Below, in pieces: positions 34,760 to 43,866 of a DNA stretch of 64,000 nt. A program made the translations under genes and the position numbers. Source of the DNA: Verrucomicrobium spinosum DSM 4136 = JCM 18804 (GTDB taxonomy: Bacteria > Verrucomicrobiota > Verrucomicrobiia > Verrucomicrobiales > Verrucomicrobiaceae). Where the stretch lies: assembly GCF_000172155.1 (NCBI RefSeq), contig NZ_ABIZ01000001.1:620001-684000 (forward strand). Reading direction: 5' to 3'. The notes beneath the pieces are model-generated. The model saw nothing but the letters and a program-made list of their open reading frames with translations. It made no database searches and was not told where the DNA came from. Each line of letters begins with the position of its first letter. Within the stretch, counting starts at the first letter, position 1.

Positions 34760-37700
34760 ATGATCCGAAAACTCATTCCCTTCACCGTTTTCGTCGCTTT
34801 GGCGGCGATGGCGGGCGCTCAGGAGACGTTGCACTTCCCTGCCAAATCTGGCGTGGGTGCGGGCAACGGCAAACGTGTCGTCCTCGTCTCGGGCGACGAA
34901 GAATATCGTACCGAGGAGAGCTTCCCCATGCTGGCGAAGATCCTCAGTCAGAAGCATGGGTTTGACTGCACCGTGCTCTTCGCCGTCAACCCGGATGGGG
35001 GATACATTGACCCCAACTTCCAGAAGAACATTCCTGGCACGGCGGTTCTGGACAATGCAGACCTTATGATCATTGGCACCCGGTTCCGCCAGCTGCCAGA
35101 CGATCAACTTGCCCGTTTTGCGGCGTATTTGAACGCTGGAAAGCCCGTGATCGGAGTACGCACCGCGACGCACGCATTTACAGGCAGCGCGATGACCGGC
35201 GACTTCAAGTGGGCGGAGTTTGGGCTCAAGGTGTTGGGGGAAAAATGGGTGAACCATCACGGTGCCCATGGCAAGCAGGGCACCCGGTCCGTCGTGGAGT
35301 CGGCCAACGCCTCCAATGAGGTCCTGCGGGGGGTGGGCGAGATCTTTGCCCCCACGGATGTGTACGGCATTGCCAATCTGGACCAGAAGGCGGCCACCAT
35401 CCTGCTTCGTGGCGCAGTGACGGAGTCGCTCGACCCCGCTTCCAAGGCGATCGATGGCCCCAAAAACAATCCCATGATGCCGCTGGCCTGGCTGAGGGAG
35501 TACGCTGGTCCCAATGGCACGGCCAAAGGGCGCGCGTTCTGCACGACGCTTGGGGCTTCTTCGGACTTTGCCGATGAAGATCTGCGTCGTCTCGTGGTCA
35601 ATGTGTCTCACGCCTTGCTCGGGCTGAAGGTGCCGGACAAGGCTGATGTGGCCTATGTGGATGCCTTTGAGCCGACCTTCTACGGCACGAACAACAGCGC
35701 CTTCTACAAGACCCTGAACCGGAAGCCGGGTGACTACGCCCTGGGCAAGAGCCCGGCCACAGGCAAAGCAGCGTCCAAGCCCGCGGATGCGAAGCCTGCG
35801 GCGGAAAAGAAAGATGAGGTGCCTCCGCACGCCTTCAATGTCGAGCCCGCCCCCGCCAAGACCAGGCGCGATCAATCCGTGGCCGCCCCTGCCAAAGGCG
35901 AGCGCATTGTACTGGTTGGCAACGGTCTGGCCGAGCGCGACGTTTACTACGGTCGGATCGAGACGGAACTGAACCTGCGCTATCCTGAGAAGGAGCTCTT
36001 CTTCCGCAATATGGGCCATGTGGGGGACACCCCCGGATTTCGCCCGCACCCTGCGCGTGTTTCGCAGTGGGCCTTCCCCGGGGCGGAGAAGTTTCACCCA
36101 GACAAGAATGTGCACCATGGCAAGGGTTTCTTCCCCACACCGGACCAGTGGCTCACCCACCTGAAGGCGGACACCATTGTCGGGTTCTTTGGTTACAATG
36201 AGTCCTTCGACGGTGCCAGCAAAGTGGGCAACTTTGAAGCGGAGCTTGATGCGTGGGTGGCCCACACCCTGAGCAAGGCCTACAATGGCAAAGAAGCCCC
36301 CCGTGTGGTGCTGGTGTCTCCGATCGCCTATGAAGACCAGAGCGCCAAGCGCGATCTGCCGGACGGTCATACGGAGAATGCCAACCTGCTGCTCTACGCT
36401 GCCGCCATGGAGAAGGTGGCCAAGAAGCATGGGGTGACCTACATCGACCTTTTCACGCCCACCAAGGAGATCTACGCCAAGGGGGGACCGGCCTTTACCA
36501 CAGGCGGATTCATCCCCACCAGTGAAGGCTACAAGACCATCGCTGAAGTGCTGGCCACAGGCCTCTATGGCCACCAGTCCCGCGTCTCCAAGGCAGACCC
36601 GGAGAAAGTGCATGCTGCGGTGCAGCAGAAGCAGTGGTTCTGGAACACGGACTACAACATCCTCAACGGGGTGCACACCCACGGTCAACGGTACAAACCC
36701 TATGGCCCGCAGAACTATCCGGACGAGGTGAAGAAGTCCCGTGAGATGACCGCTCTGCGTGATCAGCTCATCCATGACCTGGCCAGCGGCAAGAAGAATG
36801 ATCTCGTGGTGGATGACTCCAAGACGCATGTGCTGCCTCCGGTTCCCTCCAACTATCAGCCGAGTGCCAAGAACGGCAGCGAGAAGTACCTCTATGGCGA
36901 AGAGGCTGTAAAAACCCTGTCTGTGCCCGAGGGGTACAAGGTGGAGCTTTTTGCCAGTGAGAAGGAATTCCCCAATCTGGCCAACCCCATGCAGGTCTCC
37001 TTCGATGACAAGGGGCGTCTCTGGGTGGCCGTGATGCCGACCTATCCGCACTACCGCCCTGGCGATGCGATGCCGAACGACAAGCTCCTCATCTATGAGG
37101 ACACCAACGGCGACGGCAAGGCGGACAAGGAGACGGTCTTTGCAGACCACCTGCATCTGCCCATCGGGTTCGAGTTCGCCCCTGAAGGCGTCTATGTCTC
37201 CCAGGAGCCGAATCTTGTGCTGCTGCGCGACACCAACGGTGACGACAAGGCGGACAGCACGGAGATTGTTCTGGGCGGGTTTGACTCCCATGATACTCAC
37301 CATGCCATCAGCGCCTACGCGGCGGATCCCAGCGGTGCCTTCATGCTTTGCGAAGGGGTGTTCCTTCACTCCAATGTCGAGACCCCCTATGGGCCGGTGC
37401 GTTGCGTGGACGGCGGGTTCCTGCGCTACAGCCCGCAGCGGGGCCACCTGGAGCGCACCGCGCAGCTTTCCATCCCCAATCCCTGGGGAGTGGTCTTCGA
37501 CAAGTGGGGCCAGGATTTCTTCCTGCACACCTCAGGCCCCAGCATGAACTGGATGCTGCCTGTCTCGGTAAAGCCCACCTTTGGCAGCAAGACGCCCTCC
37601 ACCCCGGACCTCATCCCCAAGGGGCAGTCCGTGCGTCCCACGACCGGGCTTGAGGTTGTTTCCTCCCGCCACTTCCCGGATGAAGTGCAGGGCGATCTCA

Positions 37701-38956
37701 TCCTCTGCAATGCCATCGGCTTTCTGGGCATCAAACAGCACCAGATCCAGGACGAAGGCACCGGTTGGAAGACCACCTTCCGCCATGACCTGCTGAAGAG
37801 CACGGACGGGAACTTCCGTCCGGCGGATCTGGAGTTTGCCCCGGACGGTTCATTGTATGTGCTGGACTGGCACAACGTCCTCATCGGCCACATGCAGCAC
37901 AATGCGCGTGATCCGCTTCGTGACCATGTGCATGGCCGCATCTACCGCATCACCTATCCCTCGCGGCCACTGGTGAAGCCGGCCCAGGTGGCGGGAGCGT
38001 CTGTGCAGACCTTGCTCAACAACCTCAAGGAGCCTGAACTGCGCACCCGCTACCGCTCGCGCCGCGCGCTGCGTGGTCATTCCACCAGCGAGGTGCTGCC
38101 CGCGGTGAAGGCTTGGGTTGCCGGGCTCGACAAGAACGACGCCCAGTACGAGCACAACGTGCTGGAGGCCCTTTGGGTGACCTGGGGCATGAACGAGGTG
38201 GACGAAACCCTGCTGCGCCAGATGCTTGATGCCAAAGACTTCCACGCCCGCGCCGGCGCGGTGCGGGTGCTGAGGTACAACACCCATCGCGTGGCGGATC
38301 ATGTGGCCCTGCTGGAAAAGGCCGCTGCCGATGAGCACGGCCGCGTGCGTCTGGAAGCCATCGTCGCTGCCTCCTGGCTGCCAAACACGACCGCTGCCAA
38401 GAACATCGTCGCCATCGGTTCCAAACAACCGCTTGATGAGTGGAGCAAGAACGCCGCAAAGACGGCCGCCGACCGGCTTGCCGGGGTGGCGGAGGTGGCC
38501 GCACCGGAGAACCCGGTGATTCCGGCCCCGGCCTATCTCTCGCCCGAGGCGAAGAAGCAGTTCATGCTGGGTCAGGAAGTTTACTTCCGCGAAGGACACT
38601 GCACCACCTGCCACCAGCCCCACGGCGGTGGTCTGGATCCTGCCTTCCCCTCACTCCAAAAGAGTCCCTGGGTCACGGGCGATCAGGATCGCTTGATCAA
38701 GCTGGTGCTCTACGGATTGATCGGACCCATTGAAGTGGACGGCAAGAAGTACAACGGCCAGGTGCCCATGACCCCCTTTGGCGGCATGCTGAAGGACGAG
38801 GAAGTGGCGGCGGTGGTCACATTCGTGCGCAACCATTTCGGCAACAAGGCCGAGCCGGTGACCGCGAAGGACGTGAAGGCCATCCGCGATGCCAACCCGG
38901 GACGGATGATGTTCTACACGGTCGAGGAGTTGCTGAAGCAGCATCCGATGAAATAA
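34760..38956 (+). CDS. PVC-type multidomain haem-binding protein (ThuA, SGNH-like, beta-propeller, HEAT, cytochrome c)
   Basis: 1398 residues with signal peptide to about residue 20. Order of domains: ThuA-like (about 35-300, KRVVLVSGDEEYRTEESFPML start); a Lys/Ala/Pro linker; SGNH-like (about 375-610, beginning ERIVLVGNGLAERD, where the usual GDS Ser is not evident); a PVC-type dehydrogenase-like beta-propeller (about 700-1060) with two Asp-rich loops DTNGDGKADK and DTNGDDKADS; HEAT-like repeats (about 1080-1230); and a cytochrome c domain with CTTCH at 1281-1285 and a downstream Met-containing VPMTPFGGM. Such proteins are typical of Planctomycetes and Verrucomicrobia and are thought to oxidise sugars in the periplasm. 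A terminator follows. Confidence 0.88.
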   Translation: MIRKLIPFTVFVALAAMAGAQETLHFPAKSGVGAGNGKRVVLVSGDEEYRTEESFPMLAKILSQKHGFDCTVLFAVNPDGGYIDPNFQKNIPGTAVLDNADLMIIGTRFRQLPDDQLARFAAYLNAGKPVIGVRTATHAFTGSAMTGDFKWAEFGLKVLGEKWVNHHGAHGKQGTRSVVESANASNEVLRGVGEIFAPTDVYGIANLDQKAATILLRGAVTESLDPASKAIDGPKNNPMMPLAWLREYAGPNGTAKGRAFCTTLGASSDFADEDLRRLVVNVSHALLGLKVPDKADVAYVDAFEPTFYGTNNSAFYKTLNRKPGDYALGKSPATGKAASKPADAKPAAEKKDEVPPHAFNVEPAPAKTRRDQSVAAPAKGERIVLVGNGLAERDVYYGRIETELNLRYPEKELFFRNMGHVGDTPGFRPHPARVSQWAFPGAEKFHPDKNVHHGKGFFPTPDQWLTHLKADTIVGFFGYNESFDGASKVGNFEAELDAWVAHTLSKAYNGKEAPRVVLVSPIAYEDQSAKRDLPDGHTENANLLLYAAAMEKVAKKHGVTYIDLFTPTKEIYAKGGPAFTTGGFIPTSEGYKTIAEVLATGLYGHQSRVSKADPEKVHAAVQQKQWFWNTDYNILNGVHTHGQRYKPYGPQNYPDEVKKSREMTALRDQLIHDLASGKKNDLVVDDSKTHVLPPVPSNYQPSAKNGSEKYLYGEEAVKTLSVPEGYKVELFASEKEFPNLANPMQVSFDDKGRLWVAVMPTYPHYRPGDAMPNDKLLIYEDTNGDGKADKETVFADHLHLPIGFEFAPEGVYVSQEPNLVLLRDTNGDDKADSTEIVLGGFDSHDTHHAISAYAADPSGAFMLCEGVFLHSNVETPYGPVRCVDGGFLRYSPQRGHLERTAQLSIPNPWGVVFDKWGQDFFLHTSGPSMNWMLPVSVKPTFGSKTPSTPDLIPKGQSVRPTTGLEVVSSRHFPDEVQGDLILCNAIGFLGIKQHQIQDEGTGWKTTFRHDLLKSTDGNFRPADLEFAPDGSLYVLDWHNVLIGHMQHNARDPLRDHVHGRIYRITYPSRPLVKPAQVAGASVQTLLNNLKEPELRTRYRSRRALRGHSTSEVLPAVKAWVAGLDKNDAQYEHNVLEALWVTWGMNEVDETLLRQMLDAKDFHARAGAVRVLRYNTHRVADHVALLEKAAADEHGRVRLEAIVAASWLPNTTAAKNIVAIGSKQPLDEWSKNAAKTAADRLAGVAEVAAPENPVIPAPAYLSPEAKKQFMLGQEVYFREGHCTTCHQPHGGGLDPAFPSLQKSPWVTGDQDRLIKLVLYGLIGPIEVDGKKYNGQVPMTPFGGMLKDEEVAAVVTFVRNHFGNKAEPVTAKDVKAIRDANPGRMMFYTVEELLKQHPMK

Positions 38957-38978
38957 CAACGTTGAAGTTGTCCCACCC

Positions 38979-39020
38979 GGCCCGCTTCGCCATCGCTTGA
39001 TGGTTGGAGCGGGCCTTTTT
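38979..39020 (+). terminator. Rho-independent terminator
   Basis: Arms GGCCCGCT and AGCGGGCC (8 bp perfect) around a 21-nt loop that itself contains CATCG/TGATG-type pairing, then TTTTT. It ends the CxxCH gene and insulates it from the iron locus. Confidence 0.88.
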
Positions 39021-39171
39021 GTTTCTGGCAAGGTGGCATCGTCAGCCAGTTCATTGGGTCAACACCAGTCCTTTGGGCGGCTTGTACTAGTCCCTTGATT
39101 TGCGAAAGCAGGCTGCTGGGTCTGACTGCTTTGGGTTGTCACTTTTGTTAATACTGCGCTTGCATTGACAT

Positions 39172-39188
39172 TGAAACTGCGTCTCAGT
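39172..39188 (+). promoter_or_regulatory. Candidate Fur-type operator upstream of the PepSY/TonB-receptor unit
   Basis: TGAAACTGCGTCTCAGT, a 7-1-7 interrupted dyad (TGAAACT-G-CGTCTCA, 5 of 7 pairs) lying 34-50 bp upstream of the ATG at 39222. The same 17-mer with 15 matches occurs in reverse orientation at 43824-43840 before the siderophore biosynthesis operon. The spacing and symmetry resemble Fur boxes of the TGAGAAT-type family; that it binds Fur is inference. Confidence 0.55.
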
Positions 39189-39221
39189 AGCGTTCTCATT
39201 AGGCATTTCTGTTGGAATTGC

Positions 39222-40385
39222 ATGACTCTTCGCAAAAGCTTCTTCTGGTGCCATCTCGTCGCCGGCCTCATTGCCGGCCCGATCATCGCGATCATGTCGG
39301 TGACCGGGATTGCGATCGCCTTCGAGGAAGAGATTTTGCGATGGCATGACCGGCGGGAGAGCCGCCTGGAAGGCATTCCCGGAAAAGAAAGGGTTCCTTT
39401 GCCCATCGCAGAACTCACCCGGAAGATCGAAGCGGACCACGCGGGGGGAAAGGTCTCCTCCATCGCGATGTTCAGCGATCCCGGGCGCGCTTGGGAGGTG
39501 CATCTGGGTGATGACGGGCCGTTTTATCTGGATCCGTTCACCGGTGACACGCGAGCATCACGTGCCCACCGCGCTCATGAAATCATCCACAAGCTGGAGG
39601 AGTGGCACCGATGGTTGGGAGCCGACGAGGGGCAGACCTCCATGGCGCGCATCGTTACGGGCGTCTCGAACCTCGCGCTTGTGGCCCTTTGCGTGACGGG
39701 CCTGTATTTGTGGTTTCCCCGCCAGTGGACCTGGAGGGCGCCCCCCCCCCTGCTGCTGCTCAAAACGGGCTTCAAGGGCAGGGCTCGGGACTTCAATTGG
39801 CACAACGTCTGCGGCTTCTGGGCGCAGCCCGTGGTCCTCGTCCTGGCGCTCACAGCGGTGGCCATTTCGTTCGAGTGGGGTCACCGCCTGGTTTTCATCC
39901 TGGCTGGCGAGGAACCTCCGAAATCTCGCAACTACGGGATGATGGCCGTACCGCCGCCCTCGGTGCCTGCCCCAGCCCCAGGGACAACTCCCGTCCCCCT
40001 TGATACTTGCTTCGCGCACATCGCCGCGGCATTCCCGAACTGGGAGTCCATCACCCTGGAATCGATGCCCGATCCCGCCGGCAGCCCGTTGGAGCCTCTG
40101 GAATTCGGCGTCACGGTGCCGGACCACATGCCTAGCCGGGCCTACATCCCGGTGAAGTCTCATCCGTTCACCGGAGAGATTCTCCAGCAAGTGCCCTTCC
40201 AGGACCGCAGCGTTGGGCTTCAGGCGCGCGTGTGGATCCGCTTCCTGCACACCGGTGGGGCGTTCGGACTGCCGGGCAAGATCATCGCCTCCCTGGCCAC
40301 TGCAGCACTGCTCGTCCTCGTGTGGACCGGCTTTGCGCTGAGCTGGCACCGGTTTTTTCGCAGAGCCCGTACCCAGGCCGCGTGA
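39222..40385 (+). CDS. PepSY-associated TM protein (iron-uptake type)
   Basis: 387 residues from the ATG at 39222; a TTG at 39165 is in frame but lies next to the operator. The first helix FFWCHLVAGLIAGPIIAIMSVTG is the classic start of PepSY-TM proteins (PiuB/FegA-like), followed by PepSY-type segments (RKIEADHAGGKVSSI; ITLESMPDP) and about four membrane helices with conserved His (HLVAG, RAHEIIHKLEEWHRWL, FNWHNVCGFW, RFLHTGGAFG). These proteins sit beside TonB receptors and are proposed to reduce ferric siderophores in the inner membrane. It is followed after 25 bp by the TonB receptor. Confidence 0.85.
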   Translation: MTLRKSFFWCHLVAGLIAGPIIAIMSVTGIAIAFEEEILRWHDRRESRLEGIPGKERVPLPIAELTRKIEADHAGGKVSSIAMFSDPGRAWEVHLGDDGPFYLDPFTGDTRASRAHRAHEIIHKLEEWHRWLGADEGQTSMARIVTGVSNLALVALCVTGLYLWFPRQWTWRAPPPLLLLKTGFKGRARDFNWHNVCGFWAQPVVLVLALTAVAISFEWGHRLVFILAGEEPPKSRNYGMMAVPPPSVPAPAPGTTPVPLDTCFAHIAAAFPNWESITLESMPDPAGSPLEPLEFGVTVPDHMPSRAYIPVKSHPFTGEILQQVPFQDRSVGLQARVWIRFLHTGGAFGLPGKIIASLATAALLVLVWTGFALSWHRFFRRARTQAA

Positions 40386-40410
40386 GCCATTTCTTCCTGC
40401 CTCTCTCATC

Positions 40411-42543
40411 ATGAAACGAAAACACAACAACCTAACAAGCACTCCCGCCGCCATCGCCGTTTGCTGTGGTCTGGCAGCCTCCAGCCTCCTTGGCCAAAGC
40501 TCTCCGCCCCCAGCGACGCCAAAGCCTGAGGACACCGAAACGATGGCCGAGGTTGTGGTGACCTCAGAGTTCCCAATTCGCTATCTGGAAACTTCCACCA
40601 CAGCCGCGCTGTTCTCGGACATTCCGCTGATTGAGACGCCTTTCAGCGTCAGCGTGTACAACGAGGAGTTGATCGAGGATCGGCGTGCCTTCACCCTCAA
40701 GGATGTCCTGCAACACGACCCGAGCATCGCGATTCAGATGCCTGGCGGCTACTACGGCACGCAAAACTTCGGCCTGCGCGGCTTCCGGGTGGACAACTTC
40801 AACGGCTACCGCATGGACGGGGTGCCGATCATCAACACCGTTGCCCCCACCCTTGACGACAAGTCACGGGTAGAACTGCTTAAAGGCCCCTCCGCACTTC
40901 AATTCGGTTTCATGCCCCCCGGCGGTGCCATCAATCTTGTGCGTAAACATCCCCAGGACTTCTCGACCAGCCTGCAATTTGACGTCGACACCTTCGGGAG
41001 TGTGTATGGCCAGATTGATACCAGCGACATCGTGGCCGGAGGAAAGTTTGGCTACCGTCTGGTGCTTGCGGCCGACGAGTTTGACAGCTTCTACGACAAC
41101 GCTGACGGCAACCGCTTCATGGGCTCGTTGTACACCGAGTGGAAGCCGACCGATGGGGTGACCATTTGGAGCGCGATCGGTGGCCAGGATCTTGAGCGCA
41201 GCGGCTACTACGGTCCTATGATCACGGCCAACGGGCGCGTGCTGGACACTGGCGTGAAGACCAACATCATGCAGGATTGGGCGCGCAACGAGCAGCAGAC
41301 CTTCGACGCCGCGGTCGGCATCGACGCTGAGCTCAGTGAGGACTGGAAGTTGCGTCTCGCCGTGAACTACCAGGATGCCCAGAGGGATTCCCGTTTGAGC
41401 TATCCCTACTCGGTACTGGAGAACGGTGATTTCACAGACGGTGCCTTGCTCACCAATGGCCCCTTCGAGTGGGAATCCTGGGGCATTCATGCTCACGTGG
41501 AAGGCAACTTCAACACCGGCAGCCTGAAACACAAAACCGTGGTTGGCACCCAGTGGCGCGCCTACGACACCTCTGGCGAGCGCAGCTTTCCTGACGTGGG
41601 GCCCAACAACGCCTATAACTTGAGTTCACTTCCCATCCCGGCTGCGGCTGGTTGGACGGCGCTCGATTTCGAATACAATGAGATCGGCGTTTTCGCGACC
41701 GACATCATCGAATTCAACGAGTACTGGTCGATCTTGTTGGGCGGGCGCTTTGGCCGCTTTGAGAACACCTATCCGACGGATCCCGCCGCCGATGACACGG
41801 TTGATGCATGGACCCCGACGGCAGCATTGATGTTCTCGCCGACCGAGAATGTGCACACCTACTTCACCTACACTCAGGGTGTGCAGGATGGTGGAACCGC
41901 CAGCCGCGCGGCAACGAACGCCTTTGCGCCGCTCGGTGTACAGAGATCCGAACAATTCGAACTCGGCGTGAAGACTGAATTGTTGGAAGGCCGGCTTGCA
42001 GGCGAGCTTGCCCTGTTCCAAATCGATCAGGATCTCGCCGCCATGAATCCGGCCACTGGCATCGAATCGTTCTCAGGCGTCCAACGTCATCGGGGCATTG
42101 AGGTTACCCTTCGGGGCAAAATCACAGACTCCCTGCAGACGGGTTTCGCCTTCATGCTTCTGGATGCCGAGCAAAAGGACACCGGCTACGCCGAGCTCGA
42201 CGGGCGGACACCGCAGTATGTTCCGGAGTATCAGGCAAATCTTTGGGCCATTCTGGACATCCCGCAAGTGCCTGGCCTCTCGCTGAACGCGAACGCCCGT
42301 TTTGTGGACAAGCAGTATCTTGATCAGACGGAGCAGTTCGCCACGGATTCCTACGTTGTGGTGGATGTGGGAGCCACCTACCGGCGCAAAATTGCCGATG
42401 CGGACTGGACGTTCCGCGTGGGCATTCGCAACCTGCTGGATGAGCGCTACTACGAGTCCGGCGAGTTCTACCCCGGAGACGCTGGCTATCTGGCTCACGG
42501 ATCACCGATCTCCGCGGTGTTTTCCATTCAGGTGGACTTTTAA
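40411..42543 (+). CDS. TonB-dependent ferric siderophore receptor
   Basis: 710 residues: signal peptide to about 29 (ending SLLGQ), a TonB-box-like segment (AEVVVTSEF, about 46-54), a plug domain (ETPFSVSVYNEELIED, LKDVLQHDPSI, FGLRGFRVDNFNGYRMDGVP, RVELLKGPSALQFG), then a 22-strand-type barrel ending with the aromatic SAVFSIQVDF. The plug motifs are those of the FhuA/FpvA siderophore class. Transport of the petrobactin-like product of the adjacent operon is the natural inference. Confidence 0.93.
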   Translation: MKRKHNNLTSTPAAIAVCCGLAASSLLGQSSPPPATPKPEDTETMAEVVVTSEFPIRYLETSTTAALFSDIPLIETPFSVSVYNEELIEDRRAFTLKDVLQHDPSIAIQMPGGYYGTQNFGLRGFRVDNFNGYRMDGVPIINTVAPTLDDKSRVELLKGPSALQFGFMPPGGAINLVRKHPQDFSTSLQFDVDTFGSVYGQIDTSDIVAGGKFGYRLVLAADEFDSFYDNADGNRFMGSLYTEWKPTDGVTIWSAIGGQDLERSGYYGPMITANGRVLDTGVKTNIMQDWARNEQQTFDAAVGIDAELSEDWKLRLAVNYQDAQRDSRLSYPYSVLENGDFTDGALLTNGPFEWESWGIHAHVEGNFNTGSLKHKTVVGTQWRAYDTSGERSFPDVGPNNAYNLSSLPIPAAAGWTALDFEYNEIGVFATDIIEFNEYWSILLGGRFGRFENTYPTDPAADDTVDAWTPTAALMFSPTENVHTYFTYTQGVQDGGTASRAATNAFAPLGVQRSEQFELGVKTELLEGRLAGELALFQIDQDLAAMNPATGIESFSGVQRHRGIEVTLRGKITDSLQTGFAFMLLDAEQKDTGYAELDGRTPQYVPEYQANLWAILDIPQVPGLSLNANARFVDKQYLDQTEQFATDSYVVVDVGATYRRKIADADWTFRVGIRNLLDERYYESGEFYPGDAGYLAHGSPISAVFSIQVDF

Positions 42544-42577
42544 CTCGTAACGGAGGCTCACCTCCGCCGCCATGGCT

Positions 42578-42605
42578 GCGGCACCCGGAAAGTTCCAGGT
42601 GCCGC
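42578..42605 (+). terminator. Strong hairpin after the TonB receptor (possible terminator or attenuator)
   Basis: GCGGCACC and GGTGCCGC arms with an inner GGAA/TTCC pair. It is preceded by a smaller CGGAGG/CCTCCG hairpin at 42551-42566. There is no T-run, so it may serve as an mRNA-stabilising structure rather than a true terminator. Confidence 0.45.
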
Positions 42606-42752
42606 GGCTTGTTATCAGAACGCATTTCCCTCAAGGAAAGGGCATGGCGGTCCCTGATGCCGCTCAATGGCTATCAATGATTTCCTCGATCTGTGATCTG
42701 ACGCCGCTGAGAGGGCGCATCCTTTCGATGTTGTGATCCCAGTCTATTGATC

Positions 42753-43589
42753 ATGTCTGCCCATCACCTTGCTTGCCTCGTGATTCTCGCTGCCTCCGCG
42801 ACCTGCCTTCGCGCGGGGGGGCAAGCTGTTGCTGAGCCCGAAGCCGGATCCATGTTCAGTGGGGAAATTGGCATTGCGGTGGCGAATCAGTACATCACCC
42901 GCGGATTCGTCGTGCAAGATGAGGGGACCTCTTTTCAGCCCCATCTCGATCTGAGCGTCACCTTGTACCAAGGCAACGGCTTCATCAACTCGGCCTCGGC
43001 CTTCACTGGCATGTGGGGGGCCATTGGATCGACTCCCTACGAAGGTCTTGGCAAAGATGGCGGCCGGTTCACAGAATTCGACTACGGATTAGGTGCCTCC
43101 ATCACCTTCGCCGAACGCTGGACGATCTCCAGCTTCTACAACCGCTGGACAAGCCCCGCAGGAGCCTATGGCGACGGCCACTGGATCAGCGCGACGCTTG
43201 AGTTTGATGACCATGGTCTCTTCCCAGGGTCTTTCTCCCTGGAGCCCTTTTTCCAGATCGCACACGAGTTTGGCAGCGACCTCGCGCCTGGTCTTTGTTT
43301 AGAGCCCGGCATCCGCCCCAATGTGACGTTGTTTCCCGAAAGCGACACGCCCTTCAACGCTGCCCTGCTGGTCATGGCAGGACTGGGGCGCGGATACTAT
43401 GGTGTGGACTACGGTTACTTCGTCATCGGCCCGCAGCTATCCATCCCCCTTGGTTTCATCGATCCCACGGCCGGAAACTGGACCTTCACCGCGGAATGCC
43501 TTTACTACGATTTCGGCCGCACCACGACGGCTGAGAATGGACAGGGCCACAGCTGGTTGGTCAGTCTCAAACTGGCCGTTAGTTTCTAA
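42753..43589 (+). CDS. Outer-membrane beta-barrel protein of unknown function
   Basis: 278 residues with signal peptide (MSAHHLACLVILAASATCLRA). Alternating amphipathic strands and the opening GEIGIAVANQYITRGFVVQDEG resemble the family of barrel proteins that begin with a SDYvfRG-type strand (TIGR02001-like). The C-terminus KLAVSF ends in Phe, the usual barrel-insertion signal. It lies between the receptor and the biosynthesis genes and could help the siderophore cross the outer membrane, but no family function is known. Confidence 0.7.
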   Translation: MSAHHLACLVILAASATCLRAGGQAVAEPEAGSMFSGEIGIAVANQYITRGFVVQDEGTSFQPHLDLSVTLYQGNGFINSASAFTGMWGAIGSTPYEGLGKDGGRFTEFDYGLGASITFAERWTISSFYNRWTSPAGAYGDGHWISATLEFDDHGLFPGSFSLEPFFQIAHEFGSDLAPGLCLEPGIRPNVTLFPESDTPFNAALLVMAGLGRGYYGVDYGYFVIGPQLSIPLGFIDPTAGNWTFTAECLYYDFGRTTTAENGQGHSWLVSLKLAVSF

Positions 43590-43866
43590 CTGCCGACGCC
43601 TCACTGTGGCTTGCCTGGACGCTGCAGCCTGAGCGGGCACCGGATGCAAGAGATACAAGAAGTGATGACCGAAAAAAAAGAAAAAGGTCGGAGCATCTGG
43701 AACTGGCCTTCCAGATTTGTGCCCAAAAAGCATCCCCGGGTTATTTTCAAATTAGGATAATCCCTAATGCCGTAACGGCTTAAAAATTTAGGTTGCACTA
43801 ATGGCATCACAGCAAACAATGTGACTGCGACGCAGTCTCAGTCGCATCTTTCAACAGTTGTAACCA
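43590..43866 (+). promoter_or_regulatory. Promoter region of the siderophore biosynthesis operon
   Basis: 277 bp without a gene. It holds two dyads, ATTAGG/CCTAAT (43751-43768) and GCCGT-A-ACGGC (43769-43779). A plausible promoter follows: TTGCAC at about 43793 and ACAATG/CAATGT about 17-18 bp downstream. The candidate operator comes immediately after the -10, at 43824-43846, the position expected for repression. Confidence 0.5.
43824..43840 (-). promoter_or_regulatory. Candidate Fur-type operator upstream of the siderophore biosynthesis operon
   Basis: On the minus strand the site reads TGAGACTGCGTCGCAGT, 15/17 identical to the site at 39172-39188. On the plus strand ACTGCG-A-CGCAGT is a perfect palindrome, and TGCGAC/GTCGCA arms (43826-43846) form a wider overlapping dyad. 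It ends 26 bp before the TTG start of the first biosynthetic gene. Confidence 0.58.

Noticed and set aside
34745-37528. A 927-codon open frame on the minus strand opposite the CxxCH gene
   Set aside because: Its translation is low in structure and rich in His, Arg and Gly with no motifs, and it mirrors the codon bias of the recognisable plus-strand gene. High GC content makes such antisense frames common.
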